Shown here piece after piece: positions 10,572-19,980 of a stretch of 64,000 nt of DNA. The notes beneath the pieces were generated by a model that ran no database searches, was not told the origin of the DNA, and was given only the letters and a program-made list of their open reading frames with translations. Origin of the DNA: Macrocystis pyrifera (taxonomy: Eukaryota > Sar > Phaeophyceae > Laminariales > Laminariaceae); assembly GCA_031763025.1 (NCBI GenBank), contig JASSKH010000017.1:11773126-11837125 (forward strand). Direction: 5' to 3'. Every line of letters begins with the position of its first letter. Position 1 is the stretch's first letter. A program made the translations under genes and the position numbers.

Positions 10572-10796
10572 ATGAGCTCAGGCCGTCGGAGGTTCAGCGG
10601 TGACACCAGGAAAGGTTGTAGTGCCAATGCGGCCATACGTCGCGAGTTCATTGTAGGCATAACGTTCCGAAAAGTGTTCCTCTCCGCGGACAGATCTGAA
10701 GATCGGCCACGGACCGTGAATGAACCTTCGGTGTCGGGTAAATCATCCTGCTTCGATGTTTGTCAGAAACACCGTCCGGTGCGGCCACGGAGTTGA
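10572..10796 (+). CDS. Conserved small reading frame I, 74 residues, copy 1
   Basis: ATG in good context (AAGAGAATGAG). The product starts MSSGRRRFSGDTRKGC and ends CQKHRPVRPRS before a TGA. Across the three copies the 74 codons carry four silent differences and no replacement, the clearest sign of protein-level constraint in the window. In copy 2 the TGA is TCA and the frame runs on to 137 codons. That downstream sequence is present and nearly invariant here too (to 10985). Basic N-terminus, no signal peptide, not recognised. The TGA may be a true end, a loss of the tail, or hidden by an intron not seen. Confidence 0.5.
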   Translation: MSSGRRRFSGDTRKGCSANAAIRREFIVGITFRKVFLSADRSEDRPRTVNEPSVSGKSSCFDVCQKHRPVRPRS

Positions 10797-10809
10797 TGTT
10801 TTCGTGGTA

Positions 10810-11115
10810 TCAAACAAGACAGAGTGGGCGATGTGGATGCTGTCAATAGTAACACCAAATGTGGCATCGATTTCTCGGGACAAGAGAGGAAAGTTGTTGG
10901 TGTTCGCTTGATGGAAGCAGATGTCATGACCGCAGTGGAGATACTGGTGGGCTCGGGCCTCCTGGAGGAGAAAGGTTGTCCATGAGTTGGACGTGCCTCC
11001 GTAGGCCAATTTCGATTGCTTTGGTTCCAACGTACCGTACGTGGATGTCCCCGAGCCCACGTAGTTGACCTCACATTTTTGTAAGCGATGCTTGTCGACG
11101 TGGCGGGGTTGCGTG
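10810..11115. other. Near-invariant ~300 bp block across the three copies, copy 1
   Basis: Apart from one base near 10817 (AACAAG, or AACACG in copy 3), I see no difference between 10810-11115, 35376-35681 and 58882-59187, where the local rate elsewhere would give about ten. It is open on the plus strand (tail of frame I in copy 2) and on the minus strand (10743-11132). Either strand, or a recent conversion tract, could explain the identity. Confidence 0.5.
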
Positions 11116-12782
11116 CCGAGAACCAGTCGCACGAGAATGCAAGGAAAGTCGAAGGGGTGGCAGCTGGTGGCCTACCTACCACCGAGGGGTGTCCATTGCA
11201 TTTTCGCGCGGCAAGAGACCGTCCGTTTGAAGGGTATCGGTGTGTTCCGCGTGGGCGATTAGGCAAAGAGCGGGAGCTAGTCCGATCCGTAGTACCAGTA
11301 TGTCTGGCGCACCTCTAGGGGCCATATTAACGGGGAACGCTGAATTTCGCTATTTGGAAATAAAATTTCAATGTCATGGAATTTTTATTTGATTTCAAGA
11401 AAACAACGTGTTTGTTTCCTATCGGGAAACGGCGCAATCATTGTCAAACAAAAAGGAAATCGAATCAACCTGGAATAACGCACCGCGTTACACAACGCCC
11501 AGCCGACAAACAACGACGAGCGTAGACGAGAGCGAAGGTTTGCTTTGTCGCGTGCGCGCCGCCGCCAACTTCTTTTTCTTTTTGGTGGCGCAGGATAGGG
11601 AGCTATCACTCTCAGGGTGTCTTGGCCGGGCGGAGGGAGGCCTCAAGCGCCACGTGTGGAACAGCAACGGTGATGCAGCTATCGAGGTCTCGAGCGTGTC
11701 CTCTGTTGTTTTGCTCATCTGCTCGGTTTCCGTGATGGTTGGCCGATCGAGCAGGCCGAAAAATTGGGTTTGCGGCCGCCATGATCTCTTTTGAGGCGCC
11801 ACCGCCGGGGTACGATGTGTTATCGTCTGTGGGCTTGGGCGCGGCTATTGCTCCGGTCGCCTCTTGTTGAGGTTCGCGTTTTATCGCCTCGATCGTGGTC
11901 ACCGAAGCGGCCAAAAATCACCCCAGACTCCACCGGGAGTGTTGACCCACCATGTATATGTTACATCGAGGTTGATTAACTCCCAAATTCGAAATTGAAA
12001 TAAAAAAAGTCGCACGAAAAAAAAGTCCCAAAAGACTTTTCACTCAAATTATGTTTTTCTAAATTTCTCCTTCGAGTCTTTCCTGGTGATTCACTCTTCG
12101 TCCAGTCAGATGCAAATTAAGTTAGAAAAACAAATTCAAATTGAAAGCACCAAAAGTCCTCTATAAGATGGGCCCTAAGACGGGCCCTTACAACCGTGGT
12201 TCAAGTAAGAAAATGGACATCGATTTTGTACTGGTTTCAGTAGCATTTTACGGTACAACAACTGTTTTCACGGGATTGCAGCCACGTTACTTCTAAAATC
12301 TGGGCAGCAGATACCGTCTGCATCAAGGCAGATATCACCAAGATGCTGTAGCGGAACGCGTATGGGCTGTGCTTAGCTGTGGATCGTAAAAGCGATGGAA
12401 AAGGCCATAGACAAACCGCAAGCTACGTAGCTGTGACAAGCTGTCAGCCAAACGTTTGTGGCTTCTACCACAGGCCTGCGATGCACTCGCTTCCGTTTAT
12501 CATGACCATCTGTATAAATGGGAAAAAATAGTATTTGCTGAATGTCGAAGACGGAAACAACGGCTGGTTTAGTTCGAACCGAGGGCACACAAAATGTGCA
12601 TTTTCCCGACAGCAGATCACGTCGGGTTGGTCGACTAGAATCCCTTCACCAAGGGGGTTCTCTGTCGGCATCCCCCTCCTCTACGCCATAGCAACCAGTG
12701 TATAAAACGTCAAAGCGAGGACGGTAGAGACGGTAGAGACGGTGCCCTTCCCTCGTTTGACTACGTGACTACCAAGCTTCTT
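11116..12782. other. Mixed stretch: one candidate exon, AT-rich tract, no firm gene
   Basis: A 76-codon frame from ATG 11088 (MLVDVAGLRAENQ) is open in all copies, but its differences are all replacements. At 11560-11592 there is a strong acceptor, TTCTTTTTGGTGGCGCAG, followed by a coding-like stretch (SYHSQGVLAGRREASS) and ACG|GTGATG; copy 2 has lost this acceptor. Positions 11985-12160 are AT-rich, and GGGCCC occurs twice at 12170-12188. Equivalents: 35682-37273 and 59188-60851. Confidence 0.35.
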
Positions 12783-13071
12783 TTAAATGCCATACAGTAT
12801 GTCGATGTTCAATAGTACACAGCAGCTGTCCACTTCAAATCTCGCGTCAACGCACGGAAGCACGAGGGCTTGATTTGCAACTATGTGACGCCCGGGTGTA
12901 GGCCTCTCGGCATGGTAGACGAAAGCTTCCATCATACCCATGCGCCTACACCACGAGTCTGCACCGTTATGTGAACCTCCTGGTAGGAGTTTCCGATCAA
13001 TAATATGTTCGAAATCATATGTGGAGGCGATTAAGGTCCCGTCGTCCGTGAAGGAATTGCGCAAACACGTA
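12783..13071 (-). CDS. Terminal exon of minus-strand gene M, copy 1
   Basis: On the minus strand the acceptor is excellent (CTCTTTGTCAACTTCTCCTACAG). The exon then reads ...DFEHIIDRKLLPGGSHN..., HIVANQALVLPCVDARFEV and ...NIDILYGI before TAA. About 95 residues, well mixed in composition, with several Cys. Not recognised. Relative to copy 3, copies 1 and 2 carry 4 extra bases near 13020, and each version joins a different upstream frame to the same downstream frame, so the true reading of the first ~20 residues is open. Upstream exons were not found. Confidence 0.45.
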
Positions 13072-13122
13072 CTGTAGGAGAAGTTGACAAAGAGTGGTAC
13101 GCGACGAGGGGGCGGCAACCGT

Positions 13123-13341
13123 ATGAATGCTTGGTTCTTGGCAAGGGAAGGGAAGCTACATCACTGCCGCCGTCATTCGGCGCACGCGTTTTCGATTCAA
13201 CATTCTGGAGTAACTGTCAATGGTGGTGGCGACATATGTGATGATGGTGACGGTGTCGATCAGGGGAGAAAACCCGGGCAGCGAGTGAGCGAAGGTTTTG
13301 ATATGGAGGAGAAATGCATCCTCATTCTCGCAGATGATTAA
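13123..13341 (+). CDS. Candidate small acidic-tailed protein J, copy 1
   Basis: Unrecognised 72-residue frame from ATG 13123 (MNAWFLAREGKLHHC) to TAA, with an acidic end (GGGDICDDGDGVDQG...KCILILADD). Copies 2 and 3 stay open with few changes, and copy 3 has a 3 bp in-frame insertion. It sits next to the minus-strand gene M, so it could instead lie in that gene's intron. Confidence 0.33.
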   Translation: MNAWFLAREGKLHHCRRHSAHAFSIQHSGVTVNGGGDICDDGDGVDQGRKPGQRVSEGFDMEEKCILILADD

Positions 13342-13344
13342 CTA

Positions 13345-13885
13345 CTAGGAGGGGGCGGAAGGGGGGGGCAGGGTTACTCATGTCATGCATGGCCGTTGGT
13401 GTATGACCATGGACCTTTGCATCCCTCCATGGCCGGGACTTCGGCTTTTTACAGACCAGGCAGACGTTGCTCGCACCAAGTGCGAAGCACCGTGAGGTGT
13501 TGAGTAAGTCGCATGAAGGGTAAGCTGAATGGTGCTTAGAACCACCGGCGAGGCGGACGTTTTTGCTTATGGATGACAGCGTCGAATGAACTCATCAATT
13601 TCTGGTGTGGCCACTTCCAAAGACCGGATACACTGTGTAACTGCCCCGTGGGTGCCTTAGAATGTACCGATACACACGTGATTCGATAATTCCCCTTGTG
13701 TGGAGTTGAGGTTTCTCCGCCGAACGTAAAGGCCATCCGTGGTGACCGCCAAACCAAAACAAGAAAAACCGTACCCTGATTGTGAAAATACAGTAGCTCA
13801 CTCAGTGATACGCGTTTTTTACAGCGTCGTCGCCAACAGACACCAGCCCAACCTATACATATGGATAGTACATGATTACACGAGG
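13345..13885 (-). repeat. ~600 bp dispersed repeat, inverted member, copy 1
   Basis: Inverted partner of 6240-6840. Only one copy of the GGTTGGGCTGG... block is present here. The two members are far more diverged (very roughly a quarter of sites, by eye) than the 24 kb units are from each other. The pair therefore predates the amplification of the array. Confidence 0.7.
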
Positions 13886-14309
13886 GGAGGGGGGGGGGGT
13901 AATGACAACGTGGACACTAATGGGGCTGATAGGTGCGTCAATATCGCAACGAGAGGTACTAGTGCATTCACGTTAAGGATGCGAAGGGGCAAACCGCGGT
14001 ATTACTGGTGCAAAAACGAGGTGCGTGGAGGAAGAGTGACAGGCGCAACAGAAGAAGGAGAGCCTCCAAGCTAGCTGATATTATGGCAGACGAGGCGGGG
14101 CGGTGGAAAACACCCTCTACTGTTACCAGTGTGTTCAAAGGTACACGGCCTGGGGCGAGTTGACGTACGGCCGGAAGGGTAATCGAGACCGATTGGACGA
14201 CGCAGGTAGTCTGGATGACGCGCCCGCCCAAACGGTGTTGCCTTGCCTGCCCACAGAAAGCGGGAGGTGCAGGGCTGGAAAAAAATAAACGCATCTCATA
14301 GCCTTCTGA

Positions 14310-14642
14310 TCCTCATCGAGAAAAATAAAAGGGGGAAATGATGGAGGGCACGTTTTGCCACCAGTAGTGGATGGGATTGCCGTAGCCTGTGGCCCACTTG
14401 GGCGTGCTTATGTTGAGTCCACGCATGAACGAAGCGCACCCGGAGAGAGCTCAAGGTCTCCCACTAGGCATGTGGTTCGCGTTCAGGCGTTGATGGCCTG
14501 CTGTGCAAACAATGCATCGTACGCCGCGGCCGAGCCGAGGGAACCCTTCCTTATACGCAACACAGAGGGTTCGCGTATCTTCCGCTGCCGCTGTCGGAGA
14601 TGGTTATGTTTCTTCCCCTACGCTGTCCGCAACGGACAATAA
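14310..14642 (+). CDS. Candidate Cys/Arg-rich exon K, copy 1
   Basis: Open from 14310 to TAA 14642 with no clear start. It reads GGHVLPPVVDGIAVACGPLG..., ...AEPREPFLIRNTEGSRIF and ends RCRCRRWLCFFPYAVRNGQ. The Cys/Arg cluster near the end could bind metal or nucleic acid, but no family is recognised. Just upstream, 14083-14163 holds MADEAGRWKTPSTVTSVFK before a GTACAC donor-like site, which may be a separate first exon. Confidence 0.33.
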   Translation, partial: SSSRKIKGGNDGGHVLPPVVDGIAVACGPLGRAYVESTHERSAPGESSRSPTRHVVRVQALMACCANNASYAAAEPREPFLIRNTEGSRIFRCRCRRWLCFFPYAVRNGQ

Positions 14643-14760
14643 CTGCTAGCGCTACCGGACATAAATCAAGCTGAACACACCACCAAGAGTTGCAGAATAG
14701 CTGCCGTCTCGGCACTTGGGAAGGCACGGTATGGGAATTCCATAACCTCGAACTCCAAAA

Positions 14761-15048
14761 TTGAGCACAACCTCGGCAAAACAGAAAACTGGTTTCTCGC
14801 TCTGCTACAGTAATAGCGAGTACAGTAGTGTCACAGCAAGGGGTCCTTGGGTTAAAGTTTCTAAGCATTGCGACTGTCGTGACCAGCGCTATGCGGAGGA
14901 TATTACGGCGCGAGACAACTGTTCTGATCAGTGTCACGCGTCGGGTCTTTTGGTATGGGCCGAGGATAAGCTTTCAGTAGCTCGTTCGGTAGCATCCTAT
15001 GGGGGAAGGGACGATCTCCGGTGTCGGGACGTTTTCGGTCTCGGATAA
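14761..15048 (+). CDS. Candidate Cys-rich frame L, copy 1
   Basis: 95 codons without an ATG (TTG at the head), containing CDCRDQRYAEDITARDNC and ending RCRDVFGLG. Copy 3 (62826-63113) is open; copy 2 (from 39243) gains a G in a G-run and ends differently. A 128-codon minus-strand frame over 14551-14937 is open in all three copies, so the strand is uncertain. Confidence 0.22.
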   Translation: MSTTSAKQKTGFSLCYSNSEYSSVTARGPWVKVSKHCDCRDQRYAEDITARDNCSDQCHASGLLVWAEDKLSVARSVASYGGRDDLRCRDVFGLG

Positions 15049-15244
15049 AGGGTCAGGAGTGCGGTTTCGGGATCACCCAGTGATTACTAAACGCTACCAA
15101 GTGAGTCAAAGAAAGTCAAATCCAAGTGATCTGCGATACCCGTCCTATCAAACCTCATTCCCTAGGGACCAGCCTTACCCGTCGTGCGCTCGAGAGTGTT
15201 CATCCCATGCTGTGTCTCACGGGTCATCCTGTGATCACACGGTA

Positions 15245-15775
15245 TACCCCATGGTTATAGGGTTCAATTTAGGGTTTGAGGGCGATGTCACGGCGTAGGC
15301 CACGGCTGATGGTTGGCTTGGGACATTGTACGGCGTGCAACTATTAATATTGAGGACCATGACACATACGGCGGGAGTATGTTCGCCATGGTTTTACGTG
15401 TGGGACACACCATGGGACCCGACACTGAATATCCCACGGGCTGCATTGTCCATGGCGTACACCATGGCCCCATGGGGTAGTATTCTATACCTGGTATGAT
15501 GCAACCATAGAGGCTCTTGGGATACACCATGGAGGCAAATGTCCCGTGGATTGTGCCTGTGGATCGTGCCTGTGGATCACGTCATGGGATACCCGATCTA
15601 TCACATACACCGTGGGTTGAGGTGGACTACCCCCCCATGGGGTATGCCATCAGGTGCAGCCATGACAGACAGCAATATGATCGTGCACGTGCCATGAGAT
15701 ACGCCATGGCTTACGCCACGGAATACACCATGGGACATGCAATGGGATCCCATGGGATACACCATCGAGCTAGCC
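15245..15775. repeat. CCATGG-centred palindrome cluster 1, copy 1
   Basis: At least nine CCATGG sites in ~530 bp, mostly in a (G)GATACACCATGGGA or ACCATGGCC context. Several are longer palindromes, for example GGGATCCCATGGGAT and ACCATGGCCCCATGGGGT. Frames here give low-complexity Met/His/Gly/Ser peptides and are not genes. Confidence 0.7.
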
Positions 15776-16204
15776 ACGAAACATGCCACCAGACGCGCGC
15801 TAGAAACGATAGAGGTAGAACGTTGTGGCGAAAATAATCATGACTGGCCGAGCTGCCTAGCTCAATCTCGTTGGAAGAAAATGAGTATATTACAATGGAA
15901 GTATCAGACACATATCGCAAAAATGAGTTTGGACGAAATCCTCGCTCTCACAGCTGTTGTTTTTTTTCTGACTTTAGAAATGTTACTCGTGATATATCTA
16001 TCAATATATTATACCTGGTAGTGGGCTTTGGGATTGGTCATCGGGTTACACGTTTCGCTTTCCACGTTCTATTATGTTTCGTTTCGTTGAGGAACTGAGC
16101 TTCTATCCCATAATAGAGTGAGGAGTCTCGGAACAAATAGTAATAGATGCTGCTCCTGCCGTTGCATGCATCGCCAGGTATACGTATACTATGCGAAGGA
16201 TTAT

Positions 16205-16665
16205 CCGCATAGCGTGCCATGAATAATAACTCCCCCGTGGGGTGATTTCATGGCAGATAGTTATCCGCGTCATGTCCCACGGCATACCACATGGAAGGTC
16301 GTGGCATCCACTTTGGCATGTCCAGTGCACCTGGGATATCCCATGGACTACCCTATAGTGTATGCAGCGGGACAATATTCCCATTGAGACTATGTACAAT
16401 GAGACGCCCCATGGCGCATGCCACAGTCCACCCGATGGTTCATTTCACGGTTTTCTCAAGGGGCAAGGCATGGAACACCCCGTGTGGTGGCACATGGCCA
16501 TCGTGGCTACCACGTGGTGATCCATAGACGGTTTCGTTCCCTGAGTCACCATGGCATATCCCATGCAATACGTAATGTCGGAAACCATTGAGTACAAACA
16601 CCATAGCACATCCTCATCCCATGATATGCACCATGGAACGTTCCATCACGGCTGGATGGGACACT
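16205..16665. repeat. CCATGG-centred palindrome cluster 2, copy 1
   Basis: Further CCATGG, CATGGCA and CCGTGG variants in GGATATCCCATGGAC-like contexts. Copy 2 retains CCATGG at sites where copy 1 has decayed, for example CACCATGGCATG at 40787 against CACTTTGGCATG at 16309. Confidence 0.6.
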
Positions 16666-17424
16666 CGCTGTGCAAGAGCCCCCGTTTGAAGCACCTTTTG
16701 GAACGTCCTATGAATTCAAAACATTAAATGGAGACTATTTATTAAATGAATAGCTTGCACATCCGGCGCAAAACATATTGGTCTTGGTGAGGGGTGGTCC
16801 ACAAGCGAGTAATTTAGGTTCGGGTTTCGAAACAGGGACGTTCGGTGATACTTTCTACTCAGCACCATCTTTTTTCATGTTGTCCAATTGGCCGGCTGCC
16901 TGCCGCGCTGAACATTCTGGCAATTTTCGGCAGGTAAAATACTAGCAACGCCAACACTTGAGAGTTTTCGCGTGTTTCTCGCGGCAATTCCGCACGGTCA
17001 CTTTTCTCTGCTGAGATTTCCCACCGCAAATTAGATGTATGCCTGCGTACGTGATTTCGCTTGTCGGCTGAAACAGGGAGTCAGGGTAGGACCAGTGATA
17101 TACCAGGTATATATATATACAAAATACCTGGCGCCAAGCACGGCGAGTGTGCCTGCGCAGTACTACTGTAGTCTTTTATTTGCGACCAGGTACTGCTGTC
17201 TAGGCAAGGAGGCCCCGTAGAGATATACCTGGTAGGATATAGAGCGCACAGCACTAGCAACAGCACAACACGAAAGGGAACTGCGTCGGGGGGCTACAGG
17301 CCGCCGGAGACCCCACTACCCAAAGCAGCATAGATATGTAGGGGCGGAATTCGCATCCCTCCAACCTGCCGAAAGAAGATGCAACCGAACTCCTAAATCT
17401 AAAACCCGAATAGCCTGTCAACTA
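16666..17424. other. Gene-poor spacer with TACCTGGTA/TACCAGGTA motifs
   Basis: Includes ATATACCAGGTATATATATA (17098), AATACCTGGCGCC (17125) and ATATACCTGGTAGG (17223). No gene supported. Equivalent in copy 2: 42548-43265, with a longer TA run at 42955-42974. Confidence 0.4.
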
Positions 17425-17702
17425 CAGGGTTCTACACTATTTGTCGTGGGCATGCCGTGGCTTTGCCATGTTACCGCCCATGGCATACCATGGCATCACC
17501 ACGGCATCCCATGGCGTGGCATAGGATTCCATGGTACACGGTGGGGGTTGCCATGACATGCCGTGGGTAGTACCATGGCAACCCCCGCGGCTACCGCCAT
17601 GGCACTCCATGGCAACCCCACGGCATGTCATGGCAACCCCCACGGCATGTCATGGCAACCCCCACGGCACCCCAATGTCCACGGCACCTAGGTTACGTAG
17701 GG

Positions 17703-17732
17703 TTGGGGTTAGGGTTAGGGTTAGGGTTAGGG
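17703..17732 (+). repeat. Telomere-like TTAGGG array
   Basis: TTGGGG followed by four perfect TTAGGG repeats, immediately before TCCCATGGTATG. This is an interstitial telomere-type repeat, found only in copy 1. Confidence 0.85.
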
Positions 17733-17879
17733 TCCCATGGTATGCCGTGGAGGTCCGTGGAAGGTTCCGTGGTATGCCGTGGAAGATGCCGCAGAATGTT
17801 TTGCCGCAGGTGGTGCCATGGCCTGCCACGGCATGTCGCGAAAAAAGACAATAATGTGGTGTGGTGTATGTCCAGTTCG

Positions 17880-17891
17880 TTAGGGTTAGGG
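17880..17891 (+). repeat. Two further TTAGGG repeats
   Basis: TTAGGGTTAGGG at the head of the second direct copy of the segment that follows the first array. Confidence 0.8.
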
Positions 17892-18449
17892 TCCCATGGT
17901 ATGCCGTGGAAGATGCCGCAGAATGTTTTGCCGCGGGTGGTGCCATGGCATGCCACGGCATGTCGCGAAAAAAGACAATAATGTGGTGTGGTGTATGTCC
18001 AGTTCGAAGGGTACGTGTGTCCTCCACACACCACATCCACCCCCCGTACGTGACTGTGTGTAGAATGTTGGATGTTGAAGCTGATGTGGTCTTGTATCAA
18101 AATGTGCGCCTACAAGAACCTGATTCTGGTATTAGACGCCTTTAAGATTATCTACGTATCGCCTTGGGCGCCTGAAGCCCCTATCGATAGACGCCGACCG
18201 ACGCCATCCGGACAAACTGGGGAACAGGTGCCTTTCGGACCAAACCGTGGACTGACGTGCCGAGGATCACCTCCACTCTAGCGTTGGAGCGAGACTACCG
18301 GACTGTGCATTAAGAGTCAAACATATTGCTTCGCTGAGGTCCTTCGCCATATGAACACCTGTTAACAGTTGTTGCTGGTCGCAATCACAGCGCGTAGCCA
18401 TTATTTCCTCTGCTCCTGCGGTACTGCGTCCGGACAGCAGGCAGACAAA

Positions 18450-18558
18450 ATGTCGCAGCAGCAGCAGCAGCAGCAATGGAGGAAGCAACTGCAGCAGCAG
18501 CAGCAACAACAACTGCAGCAGCAGCAGCAGCAATGGAAGAAGCAACTGCAGCAACAGC

Positions 18559-18646
<88 letters not shown>

Positions 18647-18728
18647 TCTTCGAGACACGTATAAACGCTGCGACTTCTGCACCAAGGAGAGAGTACGCTG
18701 CGACGGCCTTCTTCCTCGATGCAGGTGA
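18450..18728 (+). CDS. Polyglutamine exon ending in a Zn2Cys6-type cysteine motif, copy 1
   Basis: ATG at 18450 gives MSQQQQQQQWRKQL, then long Gln runs (residues ~15-65) coded by mixed CAG/CAA, then RLRDTYKR and Cys74-x2-Cys77-x6-Cys84-x6-Cys91 with the usual basic residues and C-D-G after the third Cys. This is the first two thirds of a Zn(II)2Cys6 binuclear cluster, a DNA-binding domain of transcription factors best known in fungi and present in some other eukaryotes. The exon stops at TGCAG|GTGAAA (donor 18725). A possible next exon after ATTATCAGAG at 19215 would add R-A-C at the right x2 spacing, but the sixth Cys spacing is then unusual. No other domain seen. Confidence 0.6.
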
Positions 18729-19980
18729 AAATTAAGTACCAGGTACAAGAGAGTAATGACTATTAATACAGCAGGAAAATATTTTTTACTCTCAGTTTTT
18801 CTTTGTGCCAAATTGTCGTACCCTGAAAGTTGATACAGCAGTAGTGCAGGCTCTCAACACCTACGGACGCACTCAAGAGCTACCTCGAGGTTACAGGTTA
18901 CTATTGGCCTTGCAGACCATTGAAAATACTACAGCAGTGTGTACGACATACATACTGGTACTGCCTGTACTGCAGTAGTGCACTACAAACGGTGCCGACT
19001 CTCTCGTGTAGCATGCCATAACAAGAGACCGAGAAGAAACCCAGTCAGGCTGTCTTTCCACGAGAATTTTGGGAGCGGTTTTAGAGTGACTACTTTTTTA
19101 CGTTTCAGTACTACTTCGTACTACTGCTGTAGTGTTGAACGCACCAAGTCTCGTTTAAAAACTACACTACGTACGTAGCCTGGGCCAGTTTCCGGGTTGA
19201 TACGATTATCAGAGGGCCTGTTCTGACTGTGACACAGACAAGACACAGGAAACAAATTTCCATCAGAGAAACCAGATAAGTTGTTGCCAATGAAAATTGC
19301 GTCAGCTATTTGTCAAGTGAACGGGGCTGGATGTAAGGGACTCAGGGATGTCGTGTGCTGGAAACGACACACCTACTTATCTCCACACTATACCAGGGCT
19401 AACATCACACATCGATCGTATGTTGTCTGTTGGGATTCAGGAGTATTGTCATTCTTTCTGTCTCCCCGTACAATATAATAGCGAACGCAATTTTAATTTG
19501 GCCAGGGGAACAAAACGATGTTTTACATTCCAGCTGTCTTTGTGCTCACTTTATAAAACAAGCTGTCAAAGAGTGACAAAGTGCCTGCTTCTATAAATAG
19601 AATGGGTTACACGAAGGTCGACACACTGGGATGAGTCCTTCCGTGTCATGGAAGTGCTCTATTAATAGCCGACAATCCTTTGCGCAGTGCACATGTGGCA
19701 CGGGACATATCACACAGGGTGTGAATTGCGAAGGGGACAAGGCAGACCGGTGCCACAATGCTCCATGCCCCAACTTTTGTCGTGACGTGATCGTAGGCAG
19801 TACCGTAGGAGCTCCGCATCGCTGAGCCAGAGACCCGGGGCTCGCATCCGACAAAGCTATTCGACTTTACCTGGTGTATGCGTACCATCTTAATTATGCT
19901 ATACTCCGTATGCTGACCATGATACGTGTATTTTTGGCTGTACAAATAAAAAAACTCTTTACCTATACTATATATATAAA
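18729..19980 (+). other. Intron or 3' region after the Zn2Cys6 exon; CTGCAGTAGTGC-type repeats
   Basis: Contains many short TACTGCAGTAG and ACTACAGCAG motifs and one possible short exon (19215-19293). No convincing larger gene. Equivalent: 43948-45153. Confidence 0.35.

Larger units (their letters stand above)
17425..17984. repeat. CCATGG/CCGTGG and TTAGGG block present only in copy 1
   Basis: A 560 bp block replaced in copy 2 by ~62 unrelated bp (43266-43327). It contains CCATGGCA/GCCGTGG repeats and two TTAGGG arrays. A segment holding GATGCCGCAGAATGTTTTGC and GGTGTATGTCCAGTTCG occurs twice in direct order (about 17727-17879 and 17880-18006), each preceded by TTAGGG repeats. Confidence 0.75.

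Noticed and set aside
12168-12190. GGGCCC...GGGCCC as a terminator hairpin
   Set aside because: The two GGGCCC are direct as well as self-complementary, and no T-run or gene end is nearby; a bacterial-type terminator makes no sense in this eukaryotic context.
12550-12600. Possible tRNA T-arm (GTTTAGTTCGAACCGAGG)
   Set aside because: No acceptor stem, D-arm or anticodon arm could be paired around it. No tRNA, rRNA or CRISPR array was found in the window.
15601-15920. His/Met/Gly-rich frames in the CCATGG clusters
   Set aside because: Low-complexity peptides dictated by the CCATGG repeats, open on both strands at once; not genes.
18401-18811. Minus-strand poly-Cys/poly-Leu/poly-Ala frames across the CAG/CAA tract
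   Set aside because: These are translations of a trinucleotide repeat in the wrong strand or frame. The plus-strand polyglutamine frame leads directly into the cysteine motif.
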